Source: an uncultured Lachnospiraceae bacterium (GTDB taxonomy: Bacteria; Bacillota; Clostridia; Lachnospirales; Lachnospiraceae). From it: DNA of 64,000 nucleotides. The stretch lies in contig CAJUSK010000032.1 of the NCBI GenBank assembly GCA_910589075.1, positions 27,299 to 91,298 on the forward strand. The letters run 5' to 3'. Shown piece by piece: positions 41,633 through 49,758 of the stretch (positions within the stretch are counted from its first letter, which is position 1; each line of letters begins with the position of its first letter). Both the position numbers and the translations under genes were made by a program. The notes under the pieces were generated by a model. The model was given only the letters and a program-made list of their open reading frames with translations, did no database searches and was not told the DNA's origin.

Positions 41633-43351
41633 ATGAACATGGGAAAGAGAATGATGTGGAAACGATGGGCAGGGCTGTTCTTGCTCTGTATCCTGCTGCT
41701 GGCGCCGCAGATGACGTCATATGCGGAAAAGGATGAGGATGAATATACGGATGAAGCGGACGATGATGAAATTGCGGATGCGGTCAACCGGCTTTCCAGA
41801 TACTATAAAAATCTCAAGCTGATCAACGGAGATGATCTGGACCAGGCGCAGTTAAAAGAACTGGAAAAGATATGCAATGATGGCAGAAATTACATAGCCG
41901 GGACCGATGATATTACGAGATCCCAGGTAGAAACCCATGTATCGGAGACCAAGTCTCTGATGGATGCTTATGTGGAGAAATGCCTTTCTCTGCGTCCCCA
42001 GTCCACCATTGACTATCTGGCAGTGGGCAATATGTATGATTCACCCGTTGCGGGCTACGGGGAAGGGGTGGTGCTGATTCTGCCGATTCTCAATCTGGGA
42101 GAAGAGACGCTGACCAATGTGATTGTGACCCCTGTGATTTCCAATTCCGTGAAGGAATGGCCCTTTGAGATCAGCCGTACCGGTTACGCAGAGGAGATTG
42201 CGGAGATACCCGGCAGCCATAACATCGAAGAAGCCTATGCCAACCACGGAGAGGTACGCTATGCCCTTGCCACAAGGCAGGATGTGCTGACCGGCTACTA
42301 TAAACTGGATTTTAATATTGTCTATGAGCGTAAGGGCGTACCGGAGAAAGCGGTACTCACCACATACATTAAGGTAAACGGCAAAGAGGAAAGCGGCTCT
42401 ATCGATGAAGAGGAAGAGGAGGAGAAAAAATCCACGCCCCGGATTATCGTCACCGGATTTGAAACGGATCCCGGAGAAGTGTTTGCCGGCAGTACGTTTA
42501 TGCTGACCATCCATGTGAAAAACACCTCTTCCCGGACGGCGGTTTCCAATATTGAATTTGATTTAAAAGCGGCGGAGGAAGGCGAGGATGACAAGACACT
42601 GTACGCTTCCTTCCTGCCCACCTCCGGTTCCAATACCATTTACGTGTCTTCCATTCCCAGCGGAGGGGAGACACAGCTTCAAATCGAGATGTCGGCCAAA
42701 GCGGATCTTGTGCAGAAGCCCTATGCCATCGACATGACCATGAAGTATGAAGACAGCGACTGTAATCCCTACGAAAATGTGACAAGTCTGTCAGTTCCGG
42801 TGAAGCAGCTCTCCAGAGTGGAATACAGCACTGCGGAGGTTGTGCCGGAATCCATTACACCCGGCGGACAGGCCAATGTGGTGTTCAGTATTTATAATAC
42901 GGGGAAAACCACACTGTATAATGTAAAAGTGCGGTTTGAAGATGAATCGGTGTCCGGAGGGGACTGCTATGTGGGTAAGCTGGAATCCGGCGCCACAGGC
43001 AATGTAGACTCCATGATAACCGGCGAGATGCCGACTACGGGCGACGGCACGGTCAAAACGATTATTTCCTATGAAAATGACGCAGGGGAAGTGACGGAGG
43101 TGGAGACATTGATACCGCTTCTGGTAGAAGAAGAGATGATGATGGATAATATGGATTATATCCCGGAGGAAATTCCGGAAGAAGGGGGAGGAGGACTCTC
43201 CCTGGGATGGAAGATTGGGGCGCTGGGAATCATTGCCTTGATTGTGGCTGTCATTGTGGTTGTCAATGTGAGAAAGAAACAGAAAATCAAGCGGGAACTG
43301 GCGGAGGATCTGGAGGACCTGAAACGGGATATTCAGGATAAGGAAGAATGA
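41633..43351 (+). CDS. Secreted, membrane-anchored protein with CARDB/COG1361-like domains
   Basis: This 572-residue protein has a signal peptide, a very acidic N-terminal stretch, several Ig-like or CARDB-like domains, a C-terminal membrane helix (GWKIGALGIIALIVAVIVVV) and a charged cytoplasmic tail. An acidic EEEEEE run lies near residue 262. The overall plan resembles COG1361-type proteins. It lies between the ATPase and permease genes of a MacB-like system and is probably its extracytoplasmic partner. GGGGAG at 41619-41624 sets the start. The role is inferred from position only. Confidence 0.7.
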   Translation: MNMGKRMMWKRWAGLFLLCILLLAPQMTSYAEKDEDEYTDEADDDEIADAVNRLSRYYKNLKLINGDDLDQAQLKELEKICNDGRNYIAGTDDITRSQVETHVSETKSLMDAYVEKCLSLRPQSTIDYLAVGNMYDSPVAGYGEGVVLILPILNLGEETLTNVIVTPVISNSVKEWPFEISRTGYAEEIAEIPGSHNIEEAYANHGEVRYALATRQDVLTGYYKLDFNIVYERKGVPEKAVLTTYIKVNGKEESGSIDEEEEEEKKSTPRIIVTGFETDPGEVFAGSTFMLTIHVKNTSSRTAVSNIEFDLKAAEEGEDDKTLYASFLPTSGSNTIYVSSIPSGGETQLQIEMSAKADLVQKPYAIDMTMKYEDSDCNPYENVTSLSVPVKQLSRVEYSTAEVVPESITPGGQANVVFSIYNTGKTTLYNVKVRFEDESVSGGDCYVGKLESGATGNVDSMITGEMPTTGDGTVKTIISYENDAGEVTEVETLIPLLVEEEMMMDNMDYIPEEIPEEGGGGLSLGWKIGALGIIALIVAVIVVVNVRKKQKIKRELAEDLEDLKRDIQDKEE

Positions 43352-43352
43352 T

Positions 43353-44708
43353 ATGCGGATCGGTGATCTATTGCTTATGAGCGTTTCCAGTTTGTGGAAG
43401 CGTAAGGTACGGACGGTTCTGACCGTGCTGGGTGTGGTGATCGGTACGGCTTCGATTGTGGTGATGGTGTCGCTGGGACTGGGGCTGAACCGTTCCACCA
43501 TGCAGGATATTGAGGAAAACGGGGGGCTGACTTCCATACAGGTGTGGGAATCAGGCAATTATGACACGGAGACGTCGGAGAAGGACAGAAAACGTCTGGA
43601 TGATGAACTGGTGAAAACCATTGAGGCAAATCCTCATGTGGAAATGGTATCGCCGGTATTGTCCATTTCCGTGCTGGCAAAATGCGGCGCTTATGAGAAT
43701 AATCTGGATATACGGGGAATGAGCGGTGCAGCGCTGGAGCGCATGAAGTTCCCGCTTGCGTCGGGTGAAATACCATTGTCGGAAGATACACTGGCTTTTC
43801 TGTATGGCAATCAGATTCTGGCCGGCTTTATGAACAGCCGCACCGGTTCCGGCTACTGGCTGGACGGGACAGTCCCGGATATCGACCTGCAAAATGACGC
43901 TATTTTTGTCATCTATGATATGGACAGCTATTATAGTTCTCAGGGAAATCAGGGGGTGCCCGGGGGCGGTACGACGGCTGTGAAGCCGCCGAAAAAATAT
44001 ATCGCCCAGTGCGCAGGGGTGATAGACGGCGGCCTGGATACTTATAAATCCTATAGCTGGAGTGTGTATTGCAATATTGTGCCGCTGGAAGCTCAGTTGA
44101 AAAGAATGTTCAAAGGGAAAGTCATACCCGGACAGCCCACCACGGCTTCAGGAAAGCCCTATAAAGAGATTTTTTACAATGAGATTTATGTTGAAGTGGA
44201 TGATATGGAATATGTGTCCGAGGTGCAGAAGTGGATCACCGATATGGGTTATCAGACATCCAGTAATACGGAATGGGTGGACTCCACAAAGAAGCAGTAT
44301 GGCTATATTCAGGCAGTGCTGGGCGGTATCGGGGCGGTGTCGCTGATTGTGGCGGCCATTGGGATTACCAATACGATGATGATGTCCATCTATGAACGGA
44401 CCAAAGAAATCGGCGTGATGAAAGTGATCGGCTGCGATATGAGGGACATCCGTTCTCTGTTTTTACTGGAGGCGGGCTTTATCGGTCTGATCGGCGGGCT
44501 TGCCGGCATTGCTTTCAGCTTTCTGATTTCGCTGGTCATCAATCGGATTGTGGCGGGGATGGGTATGGAAATGACCCTGTCCTATATACCGGCCTGGCTG
44601 GCCGCATCTTCCGTTGTCTTTGCTGTATTTGTGGGCATGGCATCCGGGTTTTTCCCGGCGCTGCGGGCTATGCGCCTGAGCCCTCTGGCGGCCATCCGCA
44701 GGGGTTGA
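43353..44708 (+). CDS. MacB/FtsX-type ABC transporter permease
   Basis: This is the permease of the preceding ABC system. The 451-residue protein has one N-terminal membrane segment (RTVLTVLGVVIGTASIVVMVSLG), a large extracytoplasmic MacB-type domain to about residue 310, and three C-terminal membrane segments with IYERTKEIGVMKVIGC, the FtsX family motif. It ends LRAMRLSPLAAIRRG, the common end for such permeases. It begins 1 base after the upstream stop and is translationally close-coupled. Confidence 0.92.
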   Translation: MRIGDLLLMSVSSLWKRKVRTVLTVLGVVIGTASIVVMVSLGLGLNRSTMQDIEENGGLTSIQVWESGNYDTETSEKDRKRLDDELVKTIEANPHVEMVSPVLSISVLAKCGAYENNLDIRGMSGAALERMKFPLASGEIPLSEDTLAFLYGNQILAGFMNSRTGSGYWLDGTVPDIDLQNDAIFVIYDMDSYYSSQGNQGVPGGGTTAVKPPKKYIAQCAGVIDGGLDTYKSYSWSVYCNIVPLEAQLKRMFKGKVIPGQPTTASGKPYKEIFYNEIYVEVDDMEYVSEVQKWITDMGYQTSSNTEWVDSTKKQYGYIQAVLGGIGAVSLIVAAIGITNTMMMSIYERTKEIGVMKVIGCDMRDIRSLFLLEAGFIGLIGGLAGIAFSFLISLVINRIVAGMGMEMTLSYIPAWLAASSVVFAVFVGMASGFFPALRAMRLSPLAAIRRG

Positions 44709-44733
44709 AACCTGCATTGGAATCGTGTATAAT
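44705..44733 (+). promoter_or_regulatory. Promoter of the OFA-family MFS gene
   Basis: TTGAAA at 44705-44710, overlapping the preceding stop codon, and a perfect TATAAT at 44728-44733 are 17 bases apart. Confidence 0.75.
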
Positions 44734-44790
44734 ATAGGTTGCGCGAATGTGCGCAGGTCATCATAAAAAATACAAAAGGAAGTATGAGAC

Positions 44791-46140
44791 ATGGGAGAAA
44801 ATGTAAAGAAGAACTCAGGGGGCTGGCGCAGCAACAAATGGTTCCGCGCCGCAATCCCCGCGCTGTTGCTGCATTGCAGCATCGGAACCGTGTACTGCTG
44901 GTCGATTTTCAGTCAGGAGATCGCAGATTATATCGGTTTCTCCAAAGGCGCCACGGAATGGGCCTTTAGCTTTGCCATCTTTTTCCTGGGAATGTCGGCG
45001 GCATTTCTGGGCAATGTGGTGGAGAAGGACATTCACAAATCATCTCTGCTGGCGGCGATCTGTTTTTCCGTTGGTATGGCAGGGACCGGCTTTTTCATCT
45101 ATTATGGCGGTCTTCATCAGGGCAGCCCGCTGGTGCTGGGCGGCATTTACCTCTGCTATGGCCTGATTATGGGGATTGGCCTGGGTACCGGCTATCTGTC
45201 ACCGGTTAAGACACTGATGCTCTGGTTTGAGGACAGGAAAGGTCTGGCAACCGGTCTGGCCGTTGCCGGTTTCGGCGCAGCCAAAGCCATTGCAAGCCCT
45301 ATTATGCAGTCTATGCTTAGCAATCTGGGCGAGGGCGGCATCTATAAGATGTTCCTCATCCTGGCAGTGGTTTACTTTATTATGATGTTTGCAGGCCATT
45401 TACTTTTAAAGAAACCGGATGGCTGGCATGAACCTCAGAAAAAGGAAAAAGGCCAGAGTGCAATGGATGTGATCCGTTCCAAACCCATTGCCAATTATAT
45501 CGGTATCTGGTTGATGTTCTACATCAATATTACCTGCGGCCTGGCGCTTATCTCTCAGGAAAAGATGATTGTGAAATGTATCGGTCTGGCCGGTGCGGCA
45601 GGTATCATTTCCACAGTTTCCGCTGTGTTTAATGCAGGCGGCCGTCTGGGCTTTTCCGCCTGGGCAGATATGATGAAGGACAGGAATACGATTTACAAGA
45701 TCATATTCGTGCTTTCCATTATCTTTACAGGGATTGTCCTGGTGACAAACGGTATTAAAAACGGAGAGGGCAACACCCTTCTGATCGCGCTTGTACTGGG
45801 CCTGATCTTCGTGGTAAACGCAGGCTACGGCGGCGGATTTTCCAATGTGCCCACGCTGCTTTCCGATCATTACGGAATGGGCAATATCAGTGCCATCCAC
45901 GGGATTACTTTATCGGCCTGGGGCTTTGCAGGACTGACCGGTAACCAGATGGCGACCTGGATTGTGAATACGTTTGGCAGCCCGGTGGACATTGAGCATG
46001 CGCTTGCGGATGGCAGTGTGGAAATACTGACGGTGAATCCAACCGGTTATCAGTTTGTACTCTATGCAACCATCGTCCTGTATATCATTTCCCTTGTTAT
46101 TTCACTGGTGATGGTACGTCCCACCGGCAAAGGGAAATAA
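44791..46140 (+). CDS. OFA/OxlT-family MFS transporter
   Basis: This 449-residue protein has 12 membrane segments and belongs to the oxalate/formate antiporter (OFA) family of MFS transporters. It shows the family start (GTVYCWSIFSQEIADYIGFSKGATEWAFSFAIFF motif region), GIGLGTGYLSPVKTLMLWFEDRKGLATGLAV and the GRLGFSAWAD loop. The substrate may be a monocarboxylate or dicarboxylate; no oxalate-degrading genes are present to support oxalate. AGGAAG at 44777-44782 precedes the ATG. Confidence 0.88.
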   Translation: MGENVKKNSGGWRSNKWFRAAIPALLLHCSIGTVYCWSIFSQEIADYIGFSKGATEWAFSFAIFFLGMSAAFLGNVVEKDIHKSSLLAAICFSVGMAGTGFFIYYGGLHQGSPLVLGGIYLCYGLIMGIGLGTGYLSPVKTLMLWFEDRKGLATGLAVAGFGAAKAIASPIMQSMLSNLGEGGIYKMFLILAVVYFIMMFAGHLLLKKPDGWHEPQKKEKGQSAMDVIRSKPIANYIGIWLMFYINITCGLALISQEKMIVKCIGLAGAAGIISTVSAVFNAGGRLGFSAWADMMKDRNTIYKIIFVLSIIFTGIVLVTNGIKNGEGNTLLIALVLGLIFVVNAGYGGGFSNVPTLLSDHYGMGNISAIHGITLSAWGFAGLTGNQMATWIVNTFGSPVDIEHALADGSVEILTVNPTGYQFVLYATIVLYIISLVISLVMVRPTGKGK

Positions 46141-46216
46141 GAATTCATCACAGAAAAGAAAACAATCGACAGCACGTTTCGCGAACTATCGATTGTCTCA
46201 TGAATAAGGGGTACAT

Positions 46217-46257
46217 AATAGAATTCCTGAAAGGCTCAGCTTTTCAGGAATTCTATT
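46217..46257. terminator. Perfect 16-bp hairpin between converging genes
   Basis: AATAGAATTCCTGAAA (46217-46232) pairs with TTTCAGGAATTCTATT (46242-46257). It overlaps the final codons of the minus-strand gene. Another dyad, ACAATCGA/TCGATTGT, lies at about 46172-46198. Confidence 0.8.
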
Positions 46258-48245
46258 TGATTGGTGATCTCTTCCGGGATGGTGCCGTAATTTTTTTCCA
46301 GTTTGTTTTTCAGCATATCCAGATGATGTAATTTCTGATTTAAAAGCAGCTTGTAGCGGTTGATCAGTTCCATATACAGAGGGTGCTGCACCAGGTTCTG
46401 CCGGGTGGCAAGAGCGAAAGGGCAGTAAGTAAAGAGAATCGGGCGGGCCACTTTATTCAGGCGGGGCGAGCCTTTGCCCTCATAGGAAATCCAGATCATA
46501 TAGTCTCTGACAAACATTTCCTTGACGCTGTTTTTCGCTCTCTGAAGACTCAGCCGCAGTTTTTCTTTTGCATCCGGGGACAACTCGCGGTTCTTTTTAT
46601 AGAACTGGATATAATCAGTATACTGGCTGGTCAGAGACGGTTCGGAAACATCGTTCCAGCGGGCGCCCTGCACACGTTTACACATTTCCCAGCGGAATTC
46701 TCCTGTCATACGGGTCAGAAGCTGGGAGATATTTTCCAGCGCAATGACGGAAAGCATCATGCGGGAAGGGGTCAGCCTGCGTTTTCCTTCGATTTCCTGC
46801 CACATAGCGCCCCGGATACCGGCATTGGGCATCAGGATAAAGTCGGGCAATATTTCAACCTGCAAATATTCCCTGACAATTCCGTATTCTTCACTGGTAT
46901 AGGTGGTTTCCCGGTAAAAAGCGGAAAAGTCCAGTTCACGGATGGCGTTGATGGCCTGCAGAAGCTGCGGGGGTGTAACAAGGGAGGTATTCAGTGGTTT
47001 CAACAGGTTATGAGCAGATAAAAGCGGGCAGAATGTGGAAATACGTCCGAAGGTCATCTTATTGACAACCGGGAACACATTTTCCAGTTCAAACCGTACT
47101 TTATCCACATTGGAATCCAGAAGTTGTTTCTCCTGCATTTCGTTTATTTTACCGCTCTTTTTCTGATCTCTCAGGTATGCGGGATAGTCCATATCAAATT
47201 CATTCCGGGACGGTTCTTTGTCGCCACGGTAGACTGCCATCAGCCATTCGTAGAACGTGTAGACGCCGTTTTCCGCATCGCCGCCGAAGGTATCCAGTAT
47301 GGAGAGCAGATAAGCCGAGTTACCGACACCGGCCAGTTCCGCATCCACATATCCGAAATTCAGGAACAGTTTAACCGGAGCAGGCATGTTGGTTTCGTTA
47401 ATGCTCATTTCAAATACTTTGGTGTACAGTTTGTAGAAATCACTCGTAAGGGAGAGGCGGAACCGTCTGTCCGCATCCTCGGTTCCATCCTTGTCGGGCA
47501 TTGCCTTATAGGCGGCCACTTCCTCTGAGAAACGCCGGGCCAGTTCTTCGTCGCATTCGCTGAAGGAGAGAATTATGGAAAGTGAGTCTTCCAGTTCAGG
47601 CGGGATTTCGGAGGTGCCCAGAGCGGCGGCAGCCTTCTGAGCGGCAGCCTTTGCCTCTTCATCGTCCTTTTGTGTATCTGCCGGCTTTGCGGCAGGGGAT
47701 TTCCGTGCTACGGGGTCTACCTTTGCCGGCGGTATGACTCTGTCGTAGGGGATGCCGTTATCTGTGGAACCGGAAGGATCAGCCATAGCTTCGGGGCTGT
47801 CTCCGGCTTTCCCGGCAGCGGCAGCCTGGCTTTGTATATAGGCGGCTTTATCAAATACAGTGCTTGCATGTTTGGAATCCAGTACATATTCTCCGGGTTC
47901 TCTCCGGTCTATCTGTGCACAGTATTTTAAAAGAGAACTGGAAAAACGGGCGCTGGAAGTAAAAAACAGATGCATAACATTGGGTTTGGTCTGGAACAGG
48001 GCCAGGAGCTGCTCCAGGCCATTGTACGGATAGGGCACCAGAGCCACATCTGTAGCGGCGATGTACGTGCAGGAGTGAACGCCGGATTTAATATCCTGGA
48101 TACCGATAATATCTCCTTTGCGCATCATCAGTCCGCCTCCGGGGAATGCGGCACGTACATTTCCCTCCCCGATTACATACAATTCTTTTAATGCATCTCC
48201 TGCCTGACAGACAAGCTGTCCGCTTTCTATTCGCGTAATTGCCAT
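46236..48245 (-). CDS. Cyclic nucleotide-binding-domain protein with large unknown C-terminal region
   Basis: The 669-residue product starts with a cNMP-binding-like domain (about 1-115; ITRIESGQLVCQAGDALKELYVIGEG, then MMRKGDIIGIQDI). A low-complexity Ala/Pro/Asp/Lys linker spans about 125-215. About 450 residues of mostly helical sequence follow, with no recognisable DNA-binding motif. It is therefore not a simple Crp-type regulator. A GGAGG site fixes the ATG at 48245; the frame stays open for 116 more codons upstream but without support. A good promoter lies on the minus strand. The function of the C-terminal part is unknown. Confidence 0.8.
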   Translation of the reverse strand: MAITRIESGQLVCQAGDALKELYVIGEGNVRAAFPGGGLMMRKGDIIGIQDIKSGVHSCTYIAATDVALVPYPYNGLEQLLALFQTKPNVMHLFFTSSARFSSSLLKYCAQIDRREPGEYVLDSKHASTVFDKAAYIQSQAAAAGKAGDSPEAMADPSGSTDNGIPYDRVIPPAKVDPVARKSPAAKPADTQKDDEEAKAAAQKAAAALGTSEIPPELEDSLSIILSFSECDEELARRFSEEVAAYKAMPDKDGTEDADRRFRLSLTSDFYKLYTKVFEMSINETNMPAPVKLFLNFGYVDAELAGVGNSAYLLSILDTFGGDAENGVYTFYEWLMAVYRGDKEPSRNEFDMDYPAYLRDQKKSGKINEMQEKQLLDSNVDKVRFELENVFPVVNKMTFGRISTFCPLLSAHNLLKPLNTSLVTPPQLLQAINAIRELDFSAFYRETTYTSEEYGIVREYLQVEILPDFILMPNAGIRGAMWQEIEGKRRLTPSRMMLSVIALENISQLLTRMTGEFRWEMCKRVQGARWNDVSEPSLTSQYTDYIQFYKKNRELSPDAKEKLRLSLQRAKNSVKEMFVRDYMIWISYEGKGSPRLNKVARPILFTYCPFALATRQNLVQHPLYMELINRYKLLLNQKLHHLDMLKNKLEKNYGTIPEEITNQIEFLKS

Positions 48246-48381
48246 AAATCCTCCTGTGACATAAGTGTCATATTTTATAAAACAATGTTTAAATGGTGTT
48301 GCAGAATGACTTTGCCTGTTTTTACCATGTGGAATAGCCATTTCTACAGGGAAACACTTGCTTGAGCGTTTTCTAAAATAC

Positions 48382-48410
48382 AGTATAACGGAAAAAGCGG
48401 AATTAGACAA
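48382..48410 (-). promoter_or_regulatory. Promoter of the cNMP-domain gene
   Basis: On the minus strand TTGTCT (48410-48405) and TATACT (48387-48382) are 17 bases apart. Confidence 0.7.
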
Positions 48411-48455
48411 TATCGAAAAAATTTTTAACAGGTGGGTGTACATAATCGGAAAATA

Positions 48456-48464
48456 TGTTAAAAT
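48456..48464 (+). promoter_or_regulatory. Possible extended -10 promoter of the 155-residue gene
   Basis: TGTTAAAAT at 48456-48464 fits TGn plus TAAAAT. No -35 box is clear. Confidence 0.4.
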
Positions 48465-48511
48465 AAAAGACAGGTATGTCATAAATGATAACGGGCAGAT
48501 AGGAGCGGAGC

Positions 48512-48979
48512 ATGGACAGTGATAAATTGAGTGTGGAAGAGATGGTCGAATATTACAAACCGGATGTGGAAGAACTGGCAGTTTATATTCCATGGCTGGA
48601 GACGCATAAAGGCGGGGAATCTTCGTCGGTTTTTACGGGGGAAGGGGTGGAAAAGAACTCCATTACCTTTCCGGTGTATGATACGACATTGATGAACTTT
48701 GTGAAGGCGGCACAGGCCAGCAGCCTGATGAACCGCAATTATGTGTATGTATATTCCAGAAACCGGATACGGACTGAGGCGGACGAGCACCGTTTTATCC
48801 GAAATGCCACGATTAAGGAAATGGGCGATCTGTGGGGGATTCTTTCCAAATATATTTTAAAGGGCATGACAAAGGCTGCGCTCTGGTCGGAGGGTGTGAG
48901 AAATGGTGTCTTTCTGGAATTGCTGTTGAAGATGAAGGAGATTCTTGCATACTGGGACAGGCAGAGGAGTGAGGCTTAG
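48512..48979 (+). CDS. Hypothetical cytoplasmic protein, possibly DUF6508-like
   Basis: I do not firmly recognise this 155-residue soluble protein. It has ELAVYIPWLETHKGGESS near residue 20, an FPVYDTTLMNFVKAAQ segment, and a basic stretch YVYVYSRNRIRTEADEHRFI followed by helices. The opening resembles DUF6508 proteins found in Clostridia. It is divergent from the cNMP-domain gene across a 266-bp region with promoters for both, so they may be controlled together. TAGGAGCGGAGC precedes the ATG. Function unknown. Confidence 0.7.
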   Translation: MDSDKLSVEEMVEYYKPDVEELAVYIPWLETHKGGESSSVFTGEGVEKNSITFPVYDTTLMNFVKAAQASSLMNRNYVYVYSRNRIRTEADEHRFIRNATIKEMGDLWGILSKYILKGMTKAALWSEGVRNGVFLELLLKMKEILAYWDRQRSEA

Positions 48980-49156
48980 CAGAACCGCATGTCTGCCGTA
49001 CAGACGCTGCCCTATGGGAGAGTGGATTTTCTGTGAGGGAGATGTACACGGAAACTGAAAATACATTCCGGCATATGTACGGAGTCCACAGCACATGCGA
49101 ATGACTGAGCCGACAGTTTAAAGCCTTTCACAGTAAGGCGATGAGGAGTTATACAT

Positions 49157-49741
49157 ATGGGAGAGAAATCAAACCAGAAGAGACAATTGATTTTGGAAAC
49201 TGCCAGAAAGATTTTTATGGAAAAAGGATATAAAAATGTTACGATGAAAGATATCGTGGAAGCCTGCGGCATCAGCCGCGGCGGCTTATATCTGTACTTT
49301 AACAGTACCAAGGACATTTTTACAGAGGTACTCAGATTGGAAAGTCAGGAAACGGACGATGTGTTTTCCGCAGGGATTCCCAGGGACGCGGCGGCATCCG
49401 ATATTCTGGCTCTTTTTCTGAAAGAGCAGAAAAAGGAGATTCTGCGTAAAAAAAACAATCTGACTGTGGCGACCTATGAATATTTTTTTGAGAACAGGGT
49501 GGCGAAGAAGGACAATGTACTGCGCACACGGTTTGAAGAGGCTGTGTCAGTGATGGAAAAACTGATTCTGGACGGAGTGGACAACGGCGAGTTTTACTGT
49601 GAGGACCCACTGGGCTGTGCGCGGAATATCATGTATGTTCTGGAAGGACTCAGAGCGGCCGCCCACACAATGGGGATTACGGAAAAGACAGTGGACCGGG
49701 AACTTTTGTATATCATGCAGGGACTTGTGGCAGAAGAATAG
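49157..49741 (+). CDS. TetR/AcrR-family transcriptional regulator
   Basis: This is a 194-residue TetR regulator. The N-terminal helix-turn-helix reads QLILETARKIFMEKGYKNVTMKDIVEACGISRGGLYLYF, the clear family signature, with the YFNSTKDIF extension. The C-terminal ligand domain is not assignable. GAGGAG lies 8 bases before the ATG. It lies 17 bases before purL and would be cotranscribed with it, although TetR control of purine synthesis is not usual. It may instead respond to another signal. Confidence 0.92.
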   Translation: MGEKSNQKRQLILETARKIFMEKGYKNVTMKDIVEACGISRGGLYLYFNSTKDIFTEVLRLESQETDDVFSAGIPRDAAASDILALFLKEQKKEILRKKNNLTVATYEYFFENRVAKKDNVLRTRFEEAVSVMEKLILDGVDNGEFYCEDPLGCARNIMYVLEGLRAAAHTMGITEKTVDRELLYIMQGLVAEE

Positions 49742-49758
49742 TGGAGGATGGATAATTC

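Noticed and set aside
48980..49156. A purine riboswitch upstream of the TetR-purL pair
   Set aside because: The conserved core of the purine riboswitch and a terminator were not visible; only the shared hairpin motif remains.
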